Positions 33,705 to 46,908 of a stretch of 64,000 nt of DNA are shown in pieces (within the stretch, counting starts at the first letter, position 1; every line of letters starts with the position of its first letter). The stretch spans positions 4,481,501 to 4,545,500 of the forward strand of contig NC_061135.1 in NCBI RefSeq assembly GCF_905220365.1, given 5' to 3'. The position numbers were made by a program, and so were the translations under genes. The DNA is from Vanessa cardui (Eukaryota > Arthropoda > Insecta > Lepidoptera > Nymphalidae). Below the pieces are notes generated by a model. It was not told where the DNA came from and searched no databases. It saw only the letters and a list, made by a program, of their open reading frames with translations.

Positions 33705-36700
33705 TCAGTTTTTGTCTGCGATGTCCTCGTTAATGACGGAGAGATTCTCCTCCGATATCTTCTCCAGGCAGCCGCAGGTGAGGGAGTTGATATTCTTCGC
33801 TAAATCTGCCTCGATCTCTCGCTCCAACATCTCGAAGTCGTCGTTTTCAACTTGACACTTCAAGCATTCGTCCGACGACGAGTCCTGGTAGCACATGACG
33901 TTCTCGATATTCAATTCCACTTCGTCGTTTCTATCGTCCCTCGTGAACAGAGACGGACTACTGTTGCTGAGAACGCGGGTGTCCCTGCTGATGTTTTTGA
34001 CAAAGATTTCTGATTTGGGACGAGCATTTAGCTTGTCGTTCAGTTTTTTGAGAGCTACAACGGGATTCGGTCGCTTGTCCTTCGGGAACACGCGCTGAAT
34101 CCGCTCCTCGATCAGGGAAATGCTTCGTTTGAAGACCACCGTGTCTCTCGGTCCCTCGAGGCCGTCGACGGCGTCCCGGGACTCCGTATCGGAGTTATCA
34201 CAGCGGAAGTAGATGGTGTCGCAGCCGTTCTCCTGCTTCACTTTGACGAGGCAGCAGTCGTCCGCCTTCTCGCAGAGGATCTCGTGGAGGGACCCGTGCA
34301 AGGGGATCAGCTTCACTCTGCCGCCGAAGTTCTCTTGCATGTGAGTCGAGAGGTCGTCGTCGATGTACAAGTCCTCGGTGCTGCGAGCTTCCTGCAAACA
34401 AACAAATTATTATATCTATTATTTTTAAATACACGATATAATTTAATTATAACAGAAGTCAAATAAACTTATGTAAGTTCCTAGTTAGTAACTTATAAGT
34501 AATTAATCCACTTTATTTTTTTATTTTATTTTCTGTTTATTTTTTTATTTTTATATATATTTTTTTGAGCTACCAAAATTGTTATTCTTCTATTTATTTA
34601 CTATACTTTAATTTATTCTGTCTACTTTAAAATTTGTTATTTCTTTTCCTTTTTTTTTCCTCAGTTAAATAAATAAATAATATATACATACAAATTAAGA
34701 AAAATACATAAAAATTGTATCGTCTATCTCTCAATAACTTTAATAGTAATCTGTGGTTAACGGTGTTGGTTTCACAATTATGTATTTTTAAATCTAAGCT
34801 TAGTATTTAGACCTATTGTGAATCTGTTTGTTAAACCCGAATAAATAAATAATATATTATTATTGATTATGCAATATTTATTAGATATCCATATTTGATG
34901 AATGCTTTTGCCAAATGAAGTAAATACAAACCTGAATAGCACTGAAAGCTTGGCATCGTTTCAACGAATTAATATGAAGGTCTTCTCCGGTCAAAGTTTC
35001 CTCCATGGATAAATTAAGTTTGTCTTTGCCGCCATTCGAGTCACATATTGTCACGTTGACACAGTTATCTAGTACTTGCAAACTGTTCTCACCCGAACGG
35101 TTAAATGTGATTTGTAACAATGGTTTATTGTTACCATTTATTTTTACCCTTGAAAATGATTTAACCGTATCCTTCTTTGCAGTTGGGTCACTCTCGTCAG
35201 CATTTTTCAAAGATTCCAGGATGTTTGCGACGCCTTTGTTTAGTAAGTCATCACCTTTATGAAGACTGTTGGTAGATTCTGAAGTATTGTCAGTTATTTC
35301 GTTTACTAGATGATGGAATTCCTTTCGAATTAAATCTCGAATGAATTCTTCAATGCTTAGTGTATCAGTTGATCGATCCATTTTAGGTGGTCCAGTTACA
35401 ATATCTTCAGTTATGGTCCTGTAAGGGTGTAAGAAAAAAGAAAAGAATTAAAAAGCTAGCGATTCCTTTTTTTTTCTTTAATGTATTGAAAAATAGTAAA
35501 AAAGGGCCAATGACACGCGGTGTTCCCAGGCGGTCACCCATCCAAGTACTGAACGCGCCCGACGTTGCTTAACTTCGGTGATCGGACGAGAACCGGTGTA
35601 TTCAACGTGGTATGGACGTTGGCTACCACGCATTCAAAATATCTGATTAAATTTTCTAATGTATAACGAATTAACGAATTTCCAATGTATAACTTTGTGT
35701 AAAAGTAACATGACTCGTATTATAACTTTTGCTACCAACAAATTATTGTACGACAATGAAACAGAGAACAATTAAAAAAAATATATATATAATAAAGATG
35801 TTAAAAGTTACGAACCCTTTTTCCGAAGCTTTCGTCCAGGTATTTGTGTCTAGAGGCGGGAAGTTCATACTTTTCGAAACAGCTTCTCGCGCTTGGCAGT
35901 ATTGTTCCCAGTGGCCTATAAATAAAATTACTTATAAACTTAGTTCCATTAAATTATTCAATTAGACAAGAAGGCATTAAAACTTCTTCAGGTAATAGCA
36001 AAACAAACGGTGTTTTAGCCTAAATAAAGAAAAAAATGTTAGTTAAAAAACTATTTAAAATTTCATTCAATTTAAGAACTTACCATTATAAAAAATGTCG
36101 ACAGAATTTATAATATATATTAAAATTAAATAAAACAATTTATTATTTCTAATTAACAAATTTATTTATGTTATGTGTAAGAAAGGAAATATATTAATAA
36201 GTGTATTGTGACATTTATGTATGAATGTTAGTATGTTGTGCCCATCACCACTTTATTTATTATTGCAAAATAAACACTAAGCGCCTTTTTGAAGTGGCTA
36301 AATACAAATACAATTTTAGCTCTATATGGCAGTGTAGTATAAGTAATAACTTCTAGTAAGCTAGAAGTTGCAACAATATCCCACTAAAATTGATAAATAT
36401 GGCATGGCAGATGTCGTCTGCCATGCCATATTTATCAATTTTAACTTCCATGCCTGAAACCTCCAAAATATGCCGATTAGTAGTTTTTATTAGAGAACAC
36501 AGGAAGAAATGTCTCATTATAAAGATTTCTAGATTTCGTTTTGTATATCGACTATTGGAAACATCTATTAGTTGATAAACAAAGTAAAGTTTTTTTTATG
36601 AATACACATAGTTTAGTTTTTATGAATAATTTATGTTTTTGGGTTAAGTATCTTCTCGAGCGCTGAATTACATGAATATGGTAGGAACGCATAGAGAACA

Positions 36701-39700
36701 AATATTCGCTTTTATTTTTATAGATAACTTTTTTTTGCAACTGTCAACAGCACTTGATTATTATACTACTTATGAACTGATTTAAATCTATTAATTATTA
36801 ATAAGGATTATTTTCCCAGTAGATGTTTCTTGTTAAAAACTGATGTGTTTCAATAAGTGGTCGAGGCATTTAAATTTTAAACTATATTTTAGATATTTAG
36901 TTAAATGTAATTAAATGATAGCTAGTATAATTAACATGCACAAAACTAAAACGAAAAATAACATTTGTTATCCTTCTGACTTATTTTTATCGATTTGCTT
37001 TGAGGTTTGTTCTGTTAACAAATTAAAGCAATACACGTGCATTAAATAAATCAGTGTTTTAAGCTTAAATTGGTCTCTACAAAGCCTTCATGCAGGTGCG
37101 TATTATTCGGTTAGGTCGCTATGAGTGAGTGAGTGTGCACGCAAGCGGCGCACGCGCACTGACCGGCGAGCGCGGCGCGGCGGCGGCGCGGCGGCGCGGC
37201 GCGCGACGCCTGCAGCGTGTCCACGCAGTGCGAAGCGGGCTTCACCGCTTGCACTCGACTGCTGGAAACACAATTATATTTATTAACGCCCCTGAGGATT
37301 GTTTTGGTTTGGATAAGCTGTTGAAAACTTGTCTGAGTAGGTTCGTCAACTCGTTTTAGAGATAATCAGACATTTTGATTAAATTTATTTGCAAACAAAT
37401 ATTTTTTTTTATGAAGAGTACGTTTTAACAATTGTAACAAACTGTAGGAACAAAACAGATGATCTGTTTAATCACTGATTCATTTTATAATAATTTCTGT
37501 TTCTATAAAAAGTAAATACTATTTTCTTTTAATAAACCTTTACTTATAATTTATTTGAAACTTAATAACAAAACTTATTTTCAAGTAAAATAATAGATTA
37601 TATAAATATTTAAAAACAAGAAAAAGGCCAACGGCACGCGGTGTTCCCAGGCGGTCACCCATCCAAGTACTGAACGCGCCCGACGTTGCTTAACTTCGGT
37701 GATCGGACGAGAACCGGTGTATTCAACGTGGTATGGACGTTGGCTACAACTGATATCAATATGTCTAATAATATACGCGGGTAGAATTATTTGAATTAAT
37801 CTTTTAACAATTAATAATTATAACATTCGATTTTTTTTTATAAATAGTTATTGATATCACGATATCAATTTGACTATAAGAGTATTTGACTATAAGATAA
37901 ACTTTTAATTTGCTTACAAAGGTATAGCGCCTTTGTATGCACGTTCATTACCTATTTTATTTTATAATGTATTTTACATTACTCGAAATATATCCTGAAA
38001 GTATTTGTAGTACATCTACAGGTCAATTCAAAGGCCTGATCTCTATCGCCTGTGGAACTCACTTGCACTACAAGCATTACTCTATTATAAGGACACTTGC
38101 CCAGAGTCTACAGGGTCATACTTTATTTCTTTTTTACTATAATTAGCTTTCTGGCTGACATTGGGGGTTCCGTGAGGTAAAGGTTTCCAAATAGCAAATA
38201 TTTAGCATTAATCGTTTTTAAATAGTATATAAAGAAACTAAAATAGATCGTCCACCGGGGCCCACATATTCGGAATTTGCAAGATGTGTTACCCAATTGT
38301 CACACCATCAATATGGGGCCAACTACTATGTCTATGACATCGTAATCTCGTGCTCATAATGACACGGTTCAAGCACAAAGGTGTAACGTTTGGCGGCAGA
38401 GTCGTACCAGCGGCTGTCGTCGGGCAGCGACATGGAGCGGCCCGTCTTCTGGTTGGCCTCGTGTATCCAGCGCTCGTGGATGGCGACGAGCGGCTTGACG
38501 TACACGCTGGCCAGCGCGTCGTCCGCGCGCGCGCGCACGCAGCCCAGCGAGCGCGCGCGCTCCAGCGGCACCCTGCAAGGCGATTGCTTTTTTTTGTTTT
38601 ATTTTTATATGTGCCACCTGATGGTAAGTGGTCACCATCACCCATAGACAATGACGCTGTAAGAAATATTAACTATTTCTTAAATCGTCAATGCGCCACT
38701 AACCTTGGGAACTAAGATGTTATGTCCCTTGTACCTTTTTTTTTTTTTTTTTCGAATTGTCTGTTACTGTTGGCCAGAGTGGCCTCTACGGCGTCACCGG
38801 GCGGGATGGCAAGTCACAGAAGACTCTGCCGGATGATGAGAGCCCACTGAAGGGCTCAGAGTACGCGCGTCCTAAGGGTGCCTCCTCCTGTAGTTACACT
38901 GGCTATATATACTGACAATACACACAACAATATTGAGTACTGTTATTTGGCGGTAGAATAACTGGTGAGTGGGTGGTACCTACCCAGAGCCCTACCACCA
39001 AGAAAATTTATCATATTATATTATAATAAGCCTCTACTATGTACAATATTGTCTAATATTTAAACGTCGTAGTACTGGGTAAATATGTATCATTCCTCCA
39101 TTGAATTAGACAGCGGCAAACTAAAAAGTCAATGACGGTGTTTTACCTTCTTAAACCTGTAAAGCTGTCCCGAAATGTATCTGCACTTCCACTCGATATA
39201 ATTTCGTTTCTCTCGGCCTGATGTGAAGATGAAATTTCAGACTTGTCCTCCTTTTCTTGAGGCGGGTCCGGCGTCGTCGAAACCGTATTAGATACTTCGA
39301 TTTTGATTTCTGCAAACAAAATAAAAATAAAATCAAAAATGGCCAACGACACGCGGTGTTCCCAAGCGGTCACCCATCCAAGTACTGAACGCGCCCGACG
39401 TTGCTTAACTTCGGTGATCGGACGAGAACCGGTGTATTCAACGTGGTATGGACGTTGGCGACTAAAATTTCGAATCATCCGTACATTTTCGGTACAAGTT
39501 TTAATATAGTTTTACAAATATAACATAATGATAATATACATTCCTCATTATTTAAAGAGATATTTTATACTCAGCTCATAACTATTGTAATAACCTACAT
39601 TCACAAATGAAAAGTTACACTGTCAACACAACTGGCATTGTAATAAAATTTTTAATTCACCTATTCAAAATATCGTCACATAAATAAAAACACATACCTC

Positions 39701-42700
39701 GATTATTCGGCATCGCGGAAGGAACCTTCGAAGTCTCCTCAGTTTTACTTTTGTTTACATTCAATTCGCCGGACAACCACGCATTCTTTCTTAACTTATT
39801 ACTTCGCGCGATCGGAGTGTTCGGCAAGCTGTAGTTCTTTATATTAAAATTATAAGAAGAGCGCTCAGTGCTATTTTGTTCCTTCAGCAAAGGCTTAATA
39901 GAGTCTAAATTAAATTCTGGCACTTTTATATGCAAGGGTTTATAAGACTTCGGTGTGAAGCTCCTGCTCAGTTTGGCCGTGGGACGCTCGCTACTTTGAT
40001 CCTTAATACTATCGTCAGTGAGTCCAAAATTGTTCAAGCGCGTATCCGGGCTAAGGATACTGCAGTACTCAGTTGAGTCACTTCTGTGTAAAGTTCCCGG
40101 CGTAACAACGTCGTTGATTCTCGTTCGTAGTTTAGCTAGGGGAGTTGAGCAGGCGCTTGAACATTCATTCTCTTGTACTAGGTCGAATTTCACGGGTGGA
40201 TTTTCGTCATCGGACGATATAAAACACTTGTCCGTAGTGCGAGCAGTTGGCAAGTTTATCTGTCGTATGGTTTCATACAGAGGGCTGGATTCCTTGGAGG
40301 TATCGTCGGGGCTGTCGCGTGTGTGTATTTCGGCTTTATGTTCAATATTCTTGGGGCTGAGGCAATCGGAATCGGTGGGCGACGTGGTGTCCCAAGGTTG
40401 AGTACTGAGACTCAATTTATTTTTGGATAGTCGTGCTGGTATTATTATATATTCCATATCGTCGAGAGTACTCTGAAAATATTGCCAAAATTATGTTATC
40501 TAAAGATATACAATAATTTTTTTATCATTTTTAAAAAGTCATGTCTACTTTAGTTTTAAGAAAAGACATATATAAACAATGTTAATATAATAAATAGTCT
40601 AGAATCTTTTTTGTGAAAATCATTATTAAGATTATAAAATCAAAACAGGCCAACGACACGCGGTGTTCCCAGGCGGTGACCCATCCAAGTACTGAACGCG
40701 CCCGACGTTGCTTAACTTCGGTGATCGGACGAGAACCGGTGTGTTCAACGTGGTATGGACGTTGGCGATTAAAGTCGCAAATTTATCGTTTCTTATCAGA
40801 GAGGCTATTATTAAATTGTCGCCATTCTAATTAAGGTTAATTAAATATTTTTGTTTACATTTATCAACTTATTTTATTAGTTTTCATTAATAGATGGCAT
40901 TAGTAGGATATTAAATCGCGCTATAGATGTTTTCTTTTTGTTACAATATGTAAAGCAATGTTCCAAATAAAATTTGAGTTTCCTGGATCAATAGTTCTTT
41001 CATTCATCATCTAACAATTTTTGTTAGGTAATTACGCAAATCCATTCGGGCTTATTTGTAATATAAATAAAATAAAAAAATTGTGAAATTAATTGAAGTG
41101 AACAAAATTAGATCGAGGTACCAACTCTATAAGTTATATGTAAGTTTGTCTCATTAATTTTGACTGAGCGTTCTAGATCGAATAACATATACAATAAGGT
41201 GCAATTCGCAAAGAATACTGGTAACGCGTTGAAGCCATATATTTCGGAAGTAGTGATCCTAATTTGAATCGCAAGGAAGGAAACCTTAATTTGTTTTTAA
41301 AAGATTTGTTAAACTACATATAGAATGTTTAGCGTATCATAGTAAGAGAAAATATATCACTACAATCGGTATAAATTGTCTTAAAAACACTTTTTAGATA
41401 TATGTATGTAGTTTTTTGAAACCTCTACAAATAATGATTAAGCTATCTGGAGTCCTTGGAACAACAAGGATTGGAGGCCCCGCTGGAGGCATCATTATTA
41501 AAAAAAAAAAAAAAACATTTTATCACATTCCCTTATTCAGATTTTTTAAAAATTTTTTACCTTGATGACTTTTTGTAATTAATATACTAAATAAATGTCA
41601 AAGTAATGCATACCAATCTTGTAAATATCTAAAAAAAAAAAATACTAAATGAAAATTGTAAACACACAGAATTTAGTATTTTTAAAATCTTGAAATAAAA
41701 CTAGTTATAACGGATTTGAATCGCGTATTATTAATTATTTTTGGCATCCCGACGTTTCGAGCACTTTACAGCGTTCGTGGTCACTTGTAGGTCAAAATTT
41801 CCATTGTGGGTACTACGGGGTAAAGTATCAGCCTGTACATTTCCCACTGCTGGGCTAAAGGCCTCCTCTCCCTTTGAGGAGAAGGTTTGGAACATATTCC
41901 ACCACGCTGTTCCAATGCGGGTTGGTGGAATACACATATAGCACAATTTCTATGAAATTTGTCACATGCACCTTCCTCACGATGTTTTCCTTCACCGCTG
42001 AGCACGAGATGAATTATCAATCCAATCCAATCCATCAGCCCATTTCCGTCCACTGCTGGACATAGGCCTCTCCAATTGCACGCCACTGAGATCGTTCTTG
42101 GGCTACTCGCATCCAGCTCCTGCCAGCCGTCTTGCGTAAGTCGTCACTCCACCGTGCCCGAGGACGTCCTACACTACGTTTGCCGAGACGCGGTCTCCAC
42201 TCTAGAACACGTTTCCCCCAACGGTTATCGGTTCTGCGGCAAATATGGCCAGCCCACTGCCACTTCAGCTTACTAATCCGGTGGGCTATGTCGATGACTT
42301 TGGTTCTCTGGCGGATCGCCTCATTTCTGATGCGATCCCGCAGAGAAACGCCGAGCATAGCCCTTTCCATAGCACGCTGAGCGACTTTAAACTGGTGGAC
42401 CAGCCTTGCCGTGAGTGTCCACGTTTCGGCTCCGTATGTCATGACGGGTAGGACGCACTGGTTGAAGACTTTCGTCTTAAGGCACTGTGGGATCGACGAT
42501 GTAAAGATTCGACGTAATTTTCCAAACGCTGCCCAACCTAGCTGAATTCTTCTATTCACCTCGTCCTCAAGGTTGTTTCTACCAAATCGCAGAGTCTGCC
42601 CAAGGTAGACATATTTTTGAACAACTTCGAGGACGGTACCGTGTATCGCAATCGGTTCCGGTAGAACATGTTCATTGAACATGACCTTGGTTTTATCCAA

Positions 42701-45700
42701 GTTCATCCGTAGGCCGATACGCATAGAAGACTCAGCCAGATCGTTCAGCATTTGTTGTAGGTCCTGCAGCGTTTCTGCTACGATGACGATGTCGTCCGCA
42801 AATCTCAAGTGAGAGATGTATTCGCCATTGATGTTGATGCCACGTCCTTTCCAGTTCAGCGTCTTGAACATATCCTCCATTGCATTAGTGAACAATTTGG
42901 GGGAAATAACGTCCCCTTGTCTCACTCCTCGATGCAATGGTATGGGATTTGTTTGCTGATTCTGTACTCGGACGGACATGGTGGCGGCTTCGTAGAGACA
43001 TCTCATCACTTGGATATATCGCCAATCAACTTGGCAACGCTGCAGGGACTCCAGAACAGCCCAGATTTCAACCGAGTCAAAGGCCTTCTCATAGTCCACG
43101 AATGCAAGACACAGGGGCCGATTATACTCTTGGGACTTCTGTATAATCTGCCGCACTGTGTGGATGTGGTCTATGGTGGCGTATCCGGTCCGAAACCCGG
43201 CCTGTTCTGGGGGTTGGAATTCGTCGAATCTTCGCGCAAGACGGTTCGTGATCACTCTTGAAAACAGCTTGTAGACGTGACTCAGTAGGGATATGGGACG
43301 ATAGTTCTTCAGCAGGGTTTTGTCTCCCTTTTTGAAGAACAGGACGACCACACTCCTACTCCACGCCTCCGGAGTTCTCCCTTCGAAGAAGACAGAGTTA
43401 AAAAGCTTTTGGAGTTCCTTGAGTACCGGATTACCTCCTGCTTTTAATAACTCTATAGTAATACCGTCCTCTCCAGGAGCTTTTCCATTTTTAAGCTGTT
43501 TAAGAGCAATCTCGATTTCGCCAATACTGACTTCAGGCAGGTCTTCTGAGAAATGGCGTGTTAATGTAGCTCTAGAATCCTCATTTTCGGGATCAGGTCG
43601 AGGTGCATGCGATGCGTATAATTGGCCGTAGAAGTCCTCTACTTCCGAAAGAACTGCCGTCTTGGAAGAAACGACTTCTCCACTTGATGCGGTCAACTTC
43701 GTCAGGTGGCTCCTTCCAAGAGATTGTACGAACACCTTAGACCCCCGATTCTGCTCGATTGCTCTTTCAATCGTAAGAGTATTGGAGCACCGGAGGTCGT
43801 GTTGTACGCGCTTGCTGATCTCTCGGTTTAGTTGCCGCTTCTCTGACGAAGTGACAGGTGGGCTTTCACGTCGTTTCTTCATTAGCCCTAAGGTCTCTTC
43901 TGAAAGTTTGGACTTCCTGCCCTTACGCTGCATGCCACAAAATCTTGTACCTTCTTCCCTGAGAATTCGAACTACATTTTCTAGGGTCTGGTTTACGTCT
44001 GTTGTGGTTTTCACGGCAGTGAATCGGTTCTCCAGGTTTGACTGGAACGTTTCAGATCCCGCAATGGGTTGGAGCAGCTTTGGTCGGAGCGTGGACTTCA
44101 TCAGACGGACGCGCTCGACCCTAAAATCGATATTCAGAGAGCCTCGGACAAGTCGGTGATCACTACCGGTATTGAACCTGTTGATCACAGAGACGTCTCT
44201 GAATATGTGCCTCTTGTCTGTCATGATGAAGTCTATCTCATTTTTGGTCATAGTGTCGGGGCTTTGCCACGTCCACTTCCTTTGGGGCTGTTTCTTGAAG
44301 AAGGAGTTCATCAAGAAGAGCCCCTCCCGTTCGAGGAAGTTGACAAGCATTTGCCCCCTATGATTCCTACTTCCAAATCCATGGGGTCCTACTACCGATT
44401 TCCTGTAACTCTGTACTCCCACTTTAGCGTTAAAGTCCCCCATGACAACGTTGTAGTGGGTTTTCGTGGTGAAGTGGAGGGCCCTCGATATATCATCGAA
44501 CAATTCTTCCACTTCATCGTCCGAGTGTGTCGAGGTCGGTGCGTACGCTTGCACTACCTTGAGGCTGTACCTCTCGGTGAGCTTTATTACGAGGTACGCA
44601 ACCCTGTTCGACACACTGGAGATTTCCACAACGTTGTCAGCTAGGGACTTATTTACCAGAAACCCAACGCCACCTTGGGATTGTTGGTCTCCCTCTCGGA
44701 AGTACATTAGGTGGCCCGAATCGAGGGTTACGGTGTCCTCTCCCTCTCTCCGGACTTCACATAACCCTAATATGTGCCACCTAATTTTCCCAAGTTCTAC
44801 CTCAAGTTGCGCCAGATGCGAGTCAAGCCGTAGCGTGCGTCCGTTGTACGTCGCAAGGGTCAGTCGGTTGTGGTGGCCTCCCGTAGCCCGGTGATTCTTA
44901 GCACCCCCCGTCCCGCCGTTACCATCATCGCCACCATGACGAGGAATAGCGGGGCTGCCGGGAACTGGGGGCCGTGGCTTGTGTGAGTGCTGCATATAGA
45001 GGATATTGCCCATAATCGCCACGCTGGGCAGGCGTGTTGGCGATCGCAGAACGTAGCTACTCGCACCGGTGACGCTGCTGCCCGTCATCGGCCTGTGGTA
45101 TTTAGCTACGTTTATTTTGAAGGTTATACCGCCATCATTCGGTCGCCAGAGCCTCGTTTGCTAGTTGGCAGGATGCACCACGGGCAGGTGAGGTTGGCTT
45201 GGGGCGCTAAGATGTAATTTGCGCCCCCTTACATCCCAGATGAATTATAAAGGCAAATTAAGCACATGAATCAGCGGTGTTTACTTATGAACCCGCAATC
45301 ATCGGTTAAGATGCACGCGTTCTAACCACTGGGCCATCTCGGCTACGGGGTAGTCGCCTTAATTTCCTACATCTGGCTCCGAGACCTGTATTGTAAGTAT
45401 CTGTATCGGAGTATGTGTAACCTGCGCGTGTAGCAGCTGTCGTCGCAGGGCGGGCAGCGCGGCTCGCGCGGGGCGTTGGGGCGCCAGGCCGGCGCGCAGG
45501 GCTGCGAGCACGGCGCCGGGGTACGTGCCGTCGGCCGCCAGCGACACGCCGCGCCGCGCTTCGTACTGCTTCTTCAGCTTGCCGTACGACAGCGCCTTCC
45601 ACGGCAGCGACGCTGACGTGTATAAATATATAAATATATGAGACAACATCACATACATTACTCTGATCCCAATGTAAGTAGCTGAAGCGCTTGTGTTATG

Positions 45701-46857
45701 GAAAATCAGAAGCAACCAGTACCACAAACACCCAAACCCAAGACAACATAGAAAACTAATGGTGATCTACATCGACTCGGCCGGGAATCGAACCCGGGAC
45801 CTCAAGAGTGGCGTACCCATGAAAACCGGTGTACACACCACTCGACCATGGAGGTCGTCAAAAACGAGTACATCGATATCTTATGATATTTTACTTTTGA
45901 TATTTGATATAGCATTTTGAATGTATGTATGTATAGTACGACACAACTTAGATGTCGCATCGGTAAAATTCGTAAAACCGATCACCGATTTATTTCTCAT
46001 GCGAATATGATCTTTGCACAAACGTAATAACTTGTAATATCATATGACCTAATATATTCGTCAATTTGATACGTCGATTTACATGCACTTGCTTACTCTG
46101 ACGCGTGAATCTATAGCGACGAATAGCGTCGAATGGCGCGATAGGGAGCTATTTCTATTGGTTGTGTAAATCGGCAGCAATCGGTTTTATTTTCATTCCA
46201 TTGCATTTTCCGATGCTACATCTAATTTGTGTCATACTATAAGTATCTATGTATGTAAGTATGTAAGTAAGTATATATTTATATATTTTTGTATGAATAT
46301 GTGTATGTATATTATATGATAATTATTATTTAATATACATTAAACATGTGACACCACCCTTCTCTGAAATCATGACTGTGTTTTTAAACCCATAAGGTTG
46401 TCTGGTAGAAATCGCTACCTAGCGATAAGACCGCCTTATTGTGCATCTACTTTTATTTTGTATATATTTCATTTTTATTGTTAAATTACTCTGTTACTGT
46501 GGTTATTATTATTATCTTCATTAGCGGAGTCGGATTTAAAGGTCTGGAGGCCCTGGGGCCACAGAGCAGTGGAGGCCATAGACCAACAGGAGCGTGGATA
46601 TCATGGATTATGGATTAGCTTAAGCTCTTATTAATTTGAATCAGTAAGTATTTCTTGACTGGTAAAAAAGTAAAAAAAAAAAGTAAAGTAACAGCCTGTA
46701 CATTTCCCACTGCTGAGATAAGGCCTCCTCTTCCATTAAGGAGGGTTTGGAACATATTCCACCACGCTGTTCCAATGCGGGTTGGTGGAATGCACATGTG
46801 GCAGAATTTCGATGAAATTAGACATATGCAGGTTTCCTCACGATGTTTTCCTTCACC

Positions 46858-46908
<51 letters not shown>

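Larger units (their letters stand above)
41823..45342 (-). mobile_element. tRNA-derived SINE (family 1) split by an RTE insertion
   Basis: The SINE body (41823-42017) and its tRNA-like head (45249-45342) are separated by the RTE element. CTACGGGGTA lies outside both ends (41813-41822 and 45343-45352) as a 10-bp target-site duplication. The reading GAGATGAATTATAAAG is split at ATTAT. Confidence 0.9.

Noticed and set aside
45790..45857. tRNA-like sequence with a good B box
   Set aside because: It is the head of a family-3 SINE; the acceptor stem is not complementary.
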